Shown here piece after piece: positions 1 to 6,956 of a stretch of DNA of 29,147 nucleotides. The stretch lies in assembly GCA_947305585.1 (NCBI GenBank), contig CAMZDY010000005.1, positions 1 to 29,147 of the forward strand. Reading direction: 5' to 3'. Position 1 is the first letter of the stretch. Each line of letters begins with the position of its first letter. Below the pieces are notes generated by a model. It did not search any database, was not told where the DNA came from, and worked only from the letters and a program-made list of their open reading frames with translations. The position numbers and the translations under genes are program-made. The stretch comes from an uncultured Verrucomicrobiota bacterium. Its GTDB lineage: Bacteria > Verrucomicrobiota > Kiritimatiellia > RFP12 > UBA1067.

Positions 1-1
1 C

Positions 2-559
2 GCCGTCATCAACGCCGACGACTTCTACGGCCGCGACGCGTTCGCCAAGCTGGCGGCGTTTCTCAGCGAAGCGAAGCCCATGCAGTTCGCGATGGTCGGC
101 TACAAGCTGGAGCTCACGCTTTCCGAGAACGGCAGCGTGGCGCGCGGCATCTGCAAGGTGGGCGCGGACGGCACGCTCGAATCGGTAACCGAGATGACCA
201 AGCTCGTCCGGGCGGGCGACACGGCCGAGAACCGCGAGGATCCCGAAGCCCCCGTCAAGGTGCCGCTGGATGCGCGCGTGTCGATGAACCTCTGGGGCTT
301 CACGCCGGAGCTCTTCGCCGAGCTCGAGGAGCGCTTCCCCCGGTGGCTGGCGGAAAACGGCGCCAAGGAGAAGAGCGAGTGGTACATTCCGTTCGTCGTG
401 GACGAGCTGATCCACGAGGGCAAAGCCACTTGCCGCGTGCTGCCCACCGACTCCTGCTGGTTCGGGGTCACCTACCGCGAGGACAAGCCGTTCGTGACGG
501 CGGAGATACGGAAACTGGTCGATGCCGGCGAGTATCCTCAATCTCTTCTTTCCTCGTAA
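2..559 (+). CDS. Sugar-nucleotide pyrophosphorylase-like nucleotidyltransferase, 3' portion
   Basis: The reading frame is open from base 2, so the true start lies before the window; 185 codons are visible before the TAA stop. The visible part begins AVINADDFYGRDAF, the conserved 'INADD.YG' segment that carries the metal- and sugar-binding aspartates of GT-A-fold NTP transferases. It is followed by 'MVGYKLELTLSENGSVARG' and 'VSMNLWGFTPELF', both typical of the bacterial sugar-phosphate nucleotidyltransferase family that joins NTP and a sugar phosphate into an NDP-sugar. The C-terminus ends shortly after 'TDSCWFGVTYREDKP', where family members normally end, so only the N-terminal nucleotide-binding part is missing. 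The substrate sugar cannot be named from this. The last 38 bases overlap the next gene, which suggests coupled translation. Cytoplasmic; no signal peptide can be judged. Confidence 0.85.
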   Translation, partial: AVINADDFYGRDAFAKLAAFLSEAKPMQFAMVGYKLELTLSENGSVARGICKVGADGTLESVTEMTKLVRAGDTAENREDPEAPVKVPLDARVSMNLWGFTPELFAELEERFPRWLAENGAKEKSEWYIPFVVDELIHEGKATCRVLPTDSCWFGVTYREDKPFVTAEIRKLVDAGEYPQSLLSS

Positions 560-1154
560 CTGCCCCGTTTGCCTGAACCCGTCGGACCGTCCGGACCGAT
601 ACATCTGTTCGGACTGTCTGAACCGGGTTCCGCTGTTGCCGCCGGAACACGATTTTCCGGCGGCAATGCATTTCGAGGGGTGCGGGCGCGAGCTTATCCA
701 CGCCTTCAAGTTCCGCCAGCATCTTTTCCTGCTGGAGGATCTGACGGATCTGTTGGAGGCGGCGGCGCTGTCGTGCTACCACGTGCCGGCCGTGGATCTC
801 GTGATCCCCATGCCGATTCCCTTCTACCGCCGTTTTCTGCGCGGCTACAACCAGTCGGAGCTTTTGGCCCGGTCGCTCGCGAAACGCATTTCGCGCACCT
901 GCCGCTCCGACATTCTTTTGCGCTGCGGCTTCCCCCGGCAGCAGGCGCTCTTGGGCGACAGGGAGCGCGCGCTCAACGTGAAGGGGACTTTCCGCGTGAG
1001 GGACCGCTCGCGCGGATGGCTCAAGTCGCGCACGGTTCTGCTGGTGGACGATATCCGCACCACCGGCGCCACCTGCGACGAAGCAGTCAAAACCCTAAAG
1101 GCGGCCGGGGCGGCCAGAGTGCTGCCGCTGTTTCTCGCCAAAGCCGGCGATTAG
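522..1154 (+). CDS. comF: ComF family phosphoribosyltransferase-like protein
   Basis: A 210-residue protein with ComF architecture. An N-terminal zinc-finger-like cysteine cluster (CPVC at residues 14-17, CSDC about 15 residues later) is followed by a type I phosphoribosyltransferase fold. The PRPP-binding loop is 'LLVDDIRTTGATCDEA', with the acidic pair near residues 176-177. The middle segment 'IPMPIPFYRRFLRGYNQSE' matches the family's 'VPVP....R...RGFNQ' signature. ComF is needed for DNA uptake in naturally competent bacteria, but homologues are widespread in non-competent ones and the reaction is unsettled. The ATG at 522 is chosen because the first CxxC lies only 13 residues downstream. 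It overlaps the upstream gene by 38 bases and converges tail-to-tail with the LysM gene, overlapping it by 4 bases. No terminator was seen between them. Confidence 0.9.
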   Translation: MPASILNLFFPRNCPVCLNPSDRPDRYICSDCLNRVPLLPPEHDFPAAMHFEGCGRELIHAFKFRQHLFLLEDLTDLLEAAALSCYHVPAVDLVIPMPIPFYRRFLRGYNQSELLARSLAKRISRTCRSDILLRCGFPRQQALLGDRERALNVKGTFRVRDRSRGWLKSRTVLLVDDIRTTGATCDEAVKTLKAAGAARVLPLFLAKAGD

Positions 1155-1981
1155 AATTCCGAGACCAGAACCGTGGTCGAGGCGGGGAGCAGGGTTTTCA
1201 GCTCTTCGCGATCGGCCGGTTTGAGCGGGATCCCCTGCAGCCGGAAATCCGCTTTGCCGATGGATGGCGCCGCCTCCAGGTAGTAGCGCTTGAAAAACTT
1301 GCCCATAAAAAAGAGATCGGCGTAGCGGGGCTTGCCGTGCACCACCAGGTTGAACCTCGGATGCTTCATCACCAGCACTTTCTGGCCGATCTGCAACTGG
1401 CCGGCATCGCCGCCGTTCAGTTTCCGCGATGAAGCGGTGGTGGCGCCGTGTTCGCGGGAGATGCGCTCCAGGCTGTCGCCGCGTTTCACGGCAACTTCTT
1501 TCACCCACTCCCGGGATTTTAGCGTATAGAGTTTTTTGAGGTTGAGCGCCCCGAGCCGCCGCGCGAGACGGTCGTCCAGATCGGCCGCGGCGCCGCCCGG
1601 CAGCGACCGGAGACGTTCGATGGTGTCGATGGCCATTTCCACATCGCGCCGGCTTTCCGCCGCCTCCAGCCGGGCGAGGAGGTTCTTCACCTGGGCGGGG
1701 CGCCCCTCGATCCCGGCGGGCAAAGGTTCGGGGGCGATGCGCGGTCCGGCCGCGGGCGGGGATGGCTCCTCCGCCCGGCTCGCCTCCGCCGGCGCCTGCC
1801 GCTCCTCCGCGGGCGGCATCGCTTCGCCGGCGGCCATCCGGCCGCGGATCTTGACGGCCGTGAAACTGATCGCCGTCAGCACGAAGACGGCGCTCAGCAC
1901 CACCGCCCAGGGGAACGACTCGTCGTCGTCCGCCGGGCGGAGGTTGTATTCGATGCCGAATTTAGTCCGCGCAAACGCCAC
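1151..1981 (-). CDS. Membrane-anchored LysM-domain protein with a short L,D-transpeptidase-like tail
   Basis: A 276-residue protein starting at a GTG (1979-1981) inside the end of yajC; no upstream ATG fits. Residues 24-44 form one hydrophobic segment ('FPWAVVLSAVFVLTAISFTA') after a short acidic N-terminus, so it is probably type II membrane-anchored. An Ala/Pro/Glu-rich linker and a helical stretch (residues ~95-150) follow. A LysM-type module near residues 165-210 ('VKRGDSLERISREHG', 'LQIGQKVLVM') would bind peptidoglycan. The tail 'FNLVVHGKPRYADLFFMGKF' recalls the start of YkuD L,D-transpeptidase domains, but the chain ends without the HG...SxGCIR catalytic motif, so no enzyme activity is expected. 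The likely role is cell-wall binding or scaffolding in the periplasm. It is the last gene of the tgt-yajC operon, with 20 bases of overlap with yajC. The family name beyond LysM is inference. Confidence 0.8.
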   Translation of the reverse strand: MAFARTKFGIEYNLRPADDDESFPWAVVLSAVFVLTAISFTAVKIRGRMAAGEAMPPAEERQAPAEASRAEEPSPPAAGPRIAPEPLPAGIEGRPAQVKNLLARLEAAESRRDVEMAIDTIERLRSLPGGAAADLDDRLARRLGALNLKKLYTLKSREWVKEVAVKRGDSLERISREHGATTASSRKLNGGDAGQLQIGQKVLVMKHPRFNLVVHGKPRYADLFFMGKFFKRYYLEAAPSIGKADFRLQGIPLKPADREELKTLLPASTTVLVSEF

Positions 1982-2300
1982 TTACCGCACCCCGCTCGAT
2001 CTCGATCACGGTTCCTTCGGCGATTTCCACCTTGAACGTCTTCTCGGTGGCTTCCACGATCTTGCCCCGGAGTCCGGCGGCGAAGACGATCTTGGCGCCG
2101 GCGCGCAGTTCGTCGATCATCTTCCGGCGCTCGCGCTCCTTGCGCTGCTGCGGGCGGATCATCATGAAGTAGAAGATGGCCAGGATGAGGAGCATCGGCA
2201 CCATCATGCCGAGCCCGCCCTGCTGGCGCGGCGCGCCCTGCGCGGGAACTTCGCCGGCCGGCTGCACCGGCTGTACTTCAGTTGCTGTTGTTTCGTTCAT
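1962..2300 (-). CDS. yajC: Preprotein translocase accessory subunit YajC
   Basis: A 112-residue protein of normal YajC length. A Gln/Pro-rich N-terminus is followed by one transmembrane helix at about residues 31-48 ('MMVPMLLILAIFYFMMIRPQ'), then the hallmark 'IRPQQRKERERRKMIDEL' and a small beta domain ('AGAKIVFAAGLRGKIVEATE'). YajC sits in the inner membrane and associates with SecDF to assist Sec-dependent export. It directly follows tgt with 23 bases of overlap, the tgt-yajC order seen in many bacteria, but secD/secF do not follow; a LysM protein gene does. The ATG at 2298-2300 is the only start giving a standard length. Confidence 0.95.
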   Translation of the reverse strand: MNETTATEVQPVQPAGEVPAQGAPRQQGGLGMMVPMLLILAIFYFMMIRPQQRKERERRKMIDELRAGAKIVFAAGLRGKIVEATEKTFKVEIAEGTVIEIERGAVSGVCAD

Positions 2301-3399
2301 TGGTTGTGTCCTTTCTTACTTGTTCTTTCCATTCGAAGAAATCCCCGGCCGCGATGTGCGCGCGCATGTCGGCCATGAACCGGTTGAGGAAGTGCACGTT
2401 GTGGATCGTGAGGAGCCGCAGGCCCAGAATCTCCCCGTTGTGCAGGAGATGCCGCACGTAAGCCCGCGAGAAGTTGCGGCAGCAGTAGCATTCGCAGCCT
2501 TCCTCCACCGGACCGAAATCCTTTTCCCACTTGGCCGCCTTGATCGCCACGTTGCCTTTGCTCGTGATGGCGGTGCCGTGGCGGGCGATGCGGGTGGGGA
2601 GTACGCAGTCGAACATGTCGACGCCGCGCGCCACGCACTCGGCCATCTGGTGCATCACCCCGAGGCCCATCACGTACCTCGGCTTGTCCTCGGGGAGGTA
2701 CGGCACCGACGCCTCCACCGCCCGGTACATGCATTCCTCCGGTTCGCCCACCGAAACTCCGCCGATCGCATACCCGTCGAAACCGATCTTCACGAGCTCT
2801 TCGGCGCACCATTTGCGGAGGTCGTCGTACACCCCTCCCTGCACGATTCCGAAGACCGCTTGCCCGGCGGCGTGCGGCTCGAGCTTGGACGCTAGCGCCC
2901 ACTTCAAGGTCTGCGCGACCGATTTCTCCGCCCGGGCCCTTTCGCACGGATAAGGCAGGCATTCGTCGAAAACCATGGCGATGTCGGACCCGATCACGCG
3001 CTGCATTTCCATCGACTCTTTCGGTCCCAGAAAAAATTCGTGGCCGTCCAGATGGCTCTGGAAGCGACATCCCTCCGGCGTCAGCTTGCGCATTTTCGCG
3101 AGCGAGAAAACCTGGAATCCGCCCGAGTCCGTGAGGATGGGACCGTGCCAATTCATGAATGAATGCAGGCCTCCGGCGGCCTCGAGCACCTCTTTGCCGG
3201 GCCTCAACATCAAGTGATAGGTGTTTCCCAAGACAACCTGCGCGCGGGTCTCGACAAGGTCGCGCGGCTCGAGCGCCTTCACCGTGCCCAGCGTGCCGAC
3301 GTCCATGAAAACCGGAGTGTCCACCGTCCCGTGAACGGTGGATATGCGGCCTAATCTTGCGTTTGTGCGAAAGTCCTTGCCCAGTATTTCGAAAGTCAT
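2278..3399 (-). CDS. tgt: Queuine tRNA-ribosyltransferase (tRNA-guanine transglycosylase)
   Basis: A 373-residue protein, full length for bacterial Tgt. It exchanges guanine 34 in the anticodon wobble position of Asp/Asn/His/Tyr tRNAs for preQ1 in queuosine synthesis. Visible family features are 'LTDSGGFQVFSL' with the active-site Asp at residue 91, 'GIVQGGVYDDLRK', the nucleophile region 'VDMFDCVLPTRIARHG' with Asp264, and the zinc site C302-x-C304-x2-C307 with His333. The usual 'MPVGT' near residue 32 reads 'MDVGT', a small departure. The ATG at 3397-3399 is chosen because the protein then begins MTFEILGKD as homologues do. A TTG ten codons upstream lies inside the promoter and is rejected. 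First gene of the minus-strand operon with yajC. The -10 box ends 7 bases before the ATG, and no Shine-Dalgarno sequence is present. Confidence 0.96.
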   Translation of the reverse strand: MTFEILGKDFRTNARLGRISTVHGTVDTPVFMDVGTLGTVKALEPRDLVETRAQVVLGNTYHLMLRPGKEVLEAAGGLHSFMNWHGPILTDSGGFQVFSLAKMRKLTPEGCRFQSHLDGHEFFLGPKESMEMQRVIGSDIAMVFDECLPYPCERARAEKSVAQTLKWALASKLEPHAAGQAVFGIVQGGVYDDLRKWCAEELVKIGFDGYAIGGVSVGEPEECMYRAVEASVPYLPEDKPRYVMGLGVMHQMAECVARGVDMFDCVLPTRIARHGTAITSKGNVAIKAAKWEKDFGPVEEGCECYCCRNFSRAYVRHLLHNGEILGLRLLTIHNVHFLNRFMADMRAHIAAGDFFEWKEQVRKDTTNERNNSN

Positions 3400-3406
3400 A
3401 CAATAA

Positions 3407-3435
3407 ATTATATCAAAAATTGGTTGCAATTTGAA
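3407..3435 (-). promoter_or_regulatory. Predicted sigma70-type promoter of tgt-yajC-LysM operon
   Basis: On the minus strand a consensus TATAAT (-10, plus coordinates 3407-3412) follows a weak TTCAAA -35 (3430-3435, four of six matches) at a 17-base spacing. The -10 ends 7 bases before the tgt ATG, so the transcript would start at or next to the start codon. The -10 is clear by eye; the -35 is weaker. Confidence 0.6.
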
Positions 3436-3452
3436 CGAAAATATTGTATTAT
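3424..3452 (+). promoter_or_regulatory. Predicted divergent promoter of the coiled-coil protein operon
   Basis: Plus-strand TTGCAA (3424-3429) and TATTAT (3447-3452) are separated by 17 bases and point toward the ATG at 3481, giving a leader of about 20 bases. It overlaps the tgt promoter, so the two could compete or share a regulator. The region is also bracketed by TTGAAC (3431-3436) and its inverse GTTCAA (3461-3466). Confidence 0.5.
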
Positions 3453-3468
3453 ATTATCAGGTTCAACT

Positions 3469-3474
3469 AGGAAA
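3469..3474 (+). promoter_or_regulatory. Ribosome binding site of the coiled-coil gene
   Basis: AGGAAA ends 6 bases before the ATG at 3481. It is one of only two clear Shine-Dalgarno-like sequences in the window, and it fixes MNKALHALVY as the start over upstream in-frame codons. Confidence 0.6.
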
Positions 3475-3480
3475 CTACTC

Positions 3481-4620
3481 ATGAACAAAGCATTGCACGC
3501 TCTCGTTTACGTGTTCGTGGTGCTCGCTGCGGCGGCACTTTGGTTCGAAATGCAGCTCAACGCCAAGCGCGGTGAGCTCGGCGCCCGCAACCGTCTGCAG
3601 GAGAACTACCTCATCCAGCTCTCCAAGACGATCGAGGCCAAGGAGCCTGAAAAAGGCGCAACCGTGGAAATCAAGAAAGACACCTCGCCGGTGGAGGCGC
3701 GCATCGTCGATACGCCCGACCAGGAGAACGTGCTCGACGAATACAAGGCCGAGCTCGAGCAGGCCAACCTCGAGACCTTCAACTGGGGCGAAGCCGAGCG
3801 CGATCTCCTGCGCACGCGTTCCTTCAAGGACGATCCCATGAACGAAGGCAAGTACATCATGGACGGCGACAAGCCCGAGACCCAGGGTTCCGAGGCCGAC
3901 CGCAAGCTGGCGCAGCTCGTCGAAGGCGCCAAGAACCAGCAGGCCCGGCTCAACACCACCCGCTACGAACTCACGATGCTGCGCGGCAAGCTCGAGGGCG
4001 TGGTGAAGGAGCTCAACGAGCTCAAGCAGGTGGCCCGCCAGGACAAGGTGTCGATCGAAGAGAAGCAGGAAATCGTCAACCAGCTCGAAGGCGAAAAGGC
4101 CCAGCTCGAAGGGCAGATCACCAAGTACAAGGGCCAGGTGGACGAGCTCAACACCGAAATCACTTCGCTCAAGGATGAGGTGAACACCGCCAAGGAAGAG
4201 ACGGAAATGGTGCGCGAGGATTACGCCAAGGCGCAGAAGCAGATCGAGGATCTGAAGAATCTGGTGCAGACCTCCTTCCAGTCGCGCGGCGCCAGCGTGG
4301 CCGCCGGCAGCGCGGCCATCACCTCGCTCTCGGCCGGCGAGAAGGGCAAGATCATCGAGGCCGACAACGACAACATGTTCGCCATCGTCCAGTTCACGGA
4401 AGATGCGCTCGCGGAGCTCAAGGGCGGCGACGTCAACCGTTCGCTGCCAATCCTGGAGCTCGGCATCAAGCGCCCCGGCTTCAACGGTCCGGCCGGCGAA
4501 TTCGTCGGGCGCATCCGTCTGCGCCAGGAGGTCAAGGGTTCGCGCTATGTCGTCTGCGACATTCTCGCCGCTTGGGAACAGGATCAGGTACGGGCCAATG
4601 ACATCATCTTCGCTGACTAA
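3481..4620 (+). CDS. Membrane-anchored coiled-coil protein with C-terminal beta domain
   Basis: A 379-residue protein that I cannot assign to a named gene. Residues 4-22 ('ALHALVYVFVVLAAAALWFE') form a single N-terminal membrane anchor. A charged region follows, then a long heptad-rich stretch at about residues 135-260 (for example 'LRGKLEGVVKELNELKQ', 'LEGEKAQLEGQITKYKGQV') predicted to form a coiled coil. The last ~95 residues (from 'GEKGKIIEADNDNMFAIVQF' to 'VRANDIIFAD') look like a small beta domain. Such 'GKI..d......V.l....FvGrirl..V' domains occur in PVC-group coiled-coil proteins and faintly recall MreC. A periplasmic scaffold or cell-envelope role is inference. It overlaps the lipoprotein gene by 23 bases and heads the operon. 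Confidence 0.8.
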   Translation: MNKALHALVYVFVVLAAAALWFEMQLNAKRGELGARNRLQENYLIQLSKTIEAKEPEKGATVEIKKDTSPVEARIVDTPDQENVLDEYKAELEQANLETFNWGEAERDLLRTRSFKDDPMNEGKYIMDGDKPETQGSEADRKLAQLVEGAKNQQARLNTTRYELTMLRGKLEGVVKELNELKQVARQDKVSIEEKQEIVNQLEGEKAQLEGQITKYKGQVDELNTEITSLKDEVNTAKEETEMVREDYAKAQKQIEDLKNLVQTSFQSRGASVAAGSAAITSLSAGEKGKIIEADNDNMFAIVQFTEDALAELKGGDVNRSLPILELGIKRPGFNGPAGEFVGRIRLRQEVKGSRYVVCDILAAWEQDQVRANDIIFAD

Positions 4621-4774
4621 AATCGGGCGCGCGATCCTGGCGGCGTTCGCGCTGGGCATGATCGCCGGGTGCATCGCCGACACCGCGGAGGATTCCGATC
4701 TTCCCTGGGCGTCCAGCCGCTCGTGGGAGGGGCTCGCGCCCCTCGCTCCCAGCATGATGGACCGCTACGAGTGA
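4598..4774 (+). CDS. Small lipoprotein of 58 residues
   Basis: Starts at the ATG at 4598, inside the end of the coiled-coil gene. The N-terminus has a lysine and an arginine, then a hydrophobic run ending in a lipobox 'GMIAGC' with the lipid-accepting cysteine at residue 25. The mature part is only ~34 residues and reads 'DLPWASSRSWEGLAPLAP', a Pro/Trp-rich short segment. From memory, very short lipoproteins with a 'D(I/L)PW..P..WEG' core occur in Lentisphaerota/Kiritimatiellota-like genomes; no function is known. Its TGA stop overlaps the GTG start of the pseudouridine synthase gene (GTGA, 4771-4774). The link to the adjacent coiled-coil membrane protein suggests an envelope role. Conserved overlaps on both sides argue that it is a real gene. 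Confidence 0.72.
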   Translation: MTSSSLTKIGRAILAAFALGMIAGCIADTAEDSDLPWASSRSWEGLAPLAPSMMDRYE

Positions 4775-5667
4775 TCGTAGGCGTTACCATCGTCAACCAT
4801 GAAAGCGGCGTCCGTCTGGACGCCGCTTTGCTTAAACGCTTCCCTTCGTCGAGCCGCGCATTCGTGCGCGAGGCCATCGAGTCGGGCGCGGTGCTGGTTA
4901 ACGGACATCCCGCCGTCAAGGGGCGCAAACTCAAGGGCTCGGAGACGATTTTCGTGGGGGAGCTGGCGGAAGCGGCCGACAATACCGTCCGCCCCGATCC
5001 CACCGTGCGCCTCAAATGCGTTTTTTCGGACGATCATCTCCTGGCGTTCGACAAGCCGGCCGGCCAGAGCGTCCAGCCGCTCTCGCGCACCGAAACCGGC
5101 ACGCTCATGAACGGCGTGGCGGCGCGCTATCCGGAGTGCATTCCGCTCGGCGACCGTCCGCTCATGGCGGGCGCGCTGCACCGCATCGACGCGGATACTT
5201 CCGGGCTCGTCCTGGTGGCGCGCACGGCCGAGGCCTTCGCGGCGCTCCGCGCCCAGTTTGCGGCGCAGACGGTGGAAAAGACGTATCTCGCGCTGGTGGA
5301 AGGGTCGGTGGCGGCGGGCGGCACGCTGGAGCACGAGCTCATGCCCGACCGTCGCCTCGCCTACTGCAAGATGATCCCCGGCGGCAACCTGCATGCGGTC
5401 ACGTCGTTCACGCCCGTAAGGCATCTGATGTGCGGCAACGAGGAGCGCACGCTCCTGGAAGTCAAGATCTTCACCGGCGTAACCCACCAGATCCGCGCGC
5501 AACTGGCGCTCGCCGGCATGCACATCGTGAACGACCGGCTGTACGGCGCGTTCGCGGTGGAGCATCAGATCGGCCACTGCCTCCACGCGCTCGCCGCCAG
5601 CTTCATCCATCCTGCGTCCGGACTTCCCGTGGAAGTGCGCACCCCCTATCCCCGCTGGGCGCTGTGA
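4771..5667 (+). CDS. RluA-family pseudouridine synthase
   Basis: A 298-residue protein. An N-terminal S4-like RNA-binding segment (residues ~8-60, 'VRLDAALLKRFPSSSRAFV', 'SGAVLVNGHPAVKGRKL') is followed by the RluA catalytic domain. The diagnostic motif is 'LHRIDADTSGLVLVART', with the catalytic Asp at residue 140, and 'GVTHQIRAQLALAGMHIVND' matches the C-terminal 'THQIRVH' motif. The enzyme isomerises uridine to pseudouridine in rRNA or tRNA. Which subfamily (RluC, RluD or other) cannot be told from sequence by eye. The GTG at 4771 is chosen because it overlaps the lipoprotein stop by 4 bases and starts just before the S4 domain; an ATG 34 codons upstream would add a low-quality extension inside the lipoprotein gene. 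Its own stop overlaps the next GTG by 4 bases. Confidence 0.93.
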   Translation: MIVGVTIVNHESGVRLDAALLKRFPSSSRAFVREAIESGAVLVNGHPAVKGRKLKGSETIFVGELAEAADNTVRPDPTVRLKCVFSDDHLLAFDKPAGQSVQPLSRTETGTLMNGVAARYPECIPLGDRPLMAGALHRIDADTSGLVLVARTAEAFAALRAQFAAQTVEKTYLALVEGSVAAGGTLEHELMPDRRLAYCKMIPGGNLHAVTSFTPVRHLMCGNEERTLLEVKIFTGVTHQIRAQLALAGMHIVNDRLYGAFAVEHQIGHCLHALAASFIHPASGLPVEVRTPYPRWAL

Positions 5668-6956
5668 GGACCGAGCATCGCCATCTCCTCCTGGCGGCCG
5701 CCATGGGGCTTGTGATCGCCGCCTGGGCGCAAATCCGCCGGAACGAATTCGAAACGCTCAACGACTACCGCACCACGCCCTACCGGGCGGAACTCGAGGT
5801 GCTGGACGCGGAAGGGTGGAACCCCTGGAACAAAGGCTGGGGCTCTTTCCTCGCCAAGACGGATACGGGGCGCGTGAAGGTTGTCTTCCGGCTGGAAGAT
5901 CCGGACCCGGCGCCGCGCCCGGGCGAGTTGTGGGCCGTCTCCGGCTGGCTCGGACGCGAACAGCGCGGAGTGCGCAAACTCTGGATCCGGGGTGAGGGCT
6001 CCTATGCGCGCAAAGTCCGCGATCTCCCGGCCAAGGGCTTCGTGTCCCGGCTCGCCCGCGCCAAAGCGGAGCTTTCGCGCCGCGCGGGACTCGGGCTCGA
6101 CCACAGTCCGGCCCTCGCCAACCTGAACCGGGCCATCCTGCTGGGCGAGCGTCATCGTCTGCCCAAGGCCGACCGCGAAACCTTCATCACCGCCGGCACC
6201 ATGCACGTCTTCGCCATTTCGGGCCTGCACGTGATGATCGTGGCCAAGGTGATGCTGGTGCTGCTGGCGCTCTGCCGTCTGCCGCCGCGCCTGGCGCCGC
6301 TCGCCATGCTGCCTTTTCTCTGGCTCTACGTCGCCTTGATCGGATTTCCCCCCAGCGCCGTCCGCGCCGCCGTCATGGCCACTTTCTATTTCGCCGCCGT
6401 CGTCCTCGGGCGCGAGGCCAATTCGCTCGTGGCCTGGTCGATGGCGTTCGTGCTCGTACATCTCTTTTCCCCCATGTCCATTCTGGAGACGGGGAGCATC
6501 CTCTCCTTCGCCGTGATGTTCGGCATCATCCTGATGGACCGGTACCTGCGCGACTTCCCGGCCTGGCGCGGCCGCTTCCTCTTTTACTCCTTCGCGGCGT
6601 GGGCGGCGGGCGCACCCATCGTGGCGCACGTCTTCGGCCGGATCACCCCGGCGGGACTTTTCGCCAACCTCGCGCTGGTGCCGGTGGCGGCGGTGGAGGT
6701 GGCGGTGGGCTTCCTGGGGCTTCTCGCGAGTTTCGTCTCCACTTGGCTTGCCGCGCTCCTCAACAATCTCGCCGGGCTCCTCATCGAGCTGATGCGCGCC
6801 GTGAGCGGACTTGCCGCGAGCATCCCCGGGGCCTCGCTGGAAACGCCGCCCTGGAGTCTCGCCGCGATCGTCGCCTGGTACGCCGCCATCTTCGCCGCTT
6901 TCGCGCTGTTGCGCCTCTTCGTTCTCCACCGCCGCAAAACCGCACTATGCCGATGA
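5664..6956 (+). CDS. comEC: ComEC/Rec2-type competence membrane protein, short form without metallo-beta-lactamase domain
   Basis: A 430-residue polytopic membrane protein that begins at a GTG overlapping the RluA-type stop (GTGA). The N-terminal region has one hydrophobic segment and a soluble part (residues ~35-130) resembling the OB-like DUF4131 region. The competence domain follows, with the signature 'MHVFAISGLHVMIVAKV' (residues ~180-196) and 'ALIGFPPSAVRAAVMATFYF', then several membrane helices. Full ComEC carries DNA across the inner membrane during natural transformation and usually has a C-terminal metallo-beta-lactamase-like domain (~770 residues in Bacillus subtilis). Here the chain ends at 'LHRRKTALCR' with no such domain, as in many shorter homologues. 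No frameshift was seen; the stop is part of an ATGA overlap with the ligase gene, so the short length looks natural. Confidence 0.88.
   Translation: MRTEHRHLLLAAAMGLVIAAWAQIRRNEFETLNDYRTTPYRAELEVLDAEGWNPWNKGWGSFLAKTDTGRVKVVFRLEDPDPAPRPGELWAVSGWLGREQRGVRKLWIRGEGSYARKVRDLPAKGFVSRLARAKAELSRRAGLGLDHSPALANLNRAILLGERHRLPKADRETFITAGTMHVFAISGLHVMIVAKVMLVLLALCRLPPRLAPLAMLPFLWLYVALIGFPPSAVRAAVMATFYFAAVVLGREANSLVAWSMAFVLVHLFSPMSILETGSILSFAVMFGIILMDRYLRDFPAWRGRFLFYSFAAWAAGAPIVAHVFGRITPAGLFANLALVPVAAVEVAVGFLGLLASFVSTWLAALLNNLAGLLIELMRAVSGLAASIPGASLETPPWSLAAIVAWYAAIFAAFALLRLFVLHRRKTALCR

Noticed and set aside
569..1432. Plus-strand 287-codon frame over comF and the LysM gene
   Set aside because: Runs across two convergent genes, Arg/Gly-rich, with no recognisable domain.
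3400..3429. TTG start extending Tgt by 10 residues
   Set aside because: The extension crosses the TATAAT box and is absent from the usual Tgt N-terminus.
5016..5663. Arg/His-rich N-terminal extension of the ComEC frame
   Set aside because: It lies entirely over the well-supported pseudouridine synthase gene; the GTG at 5664 is the coupled start.
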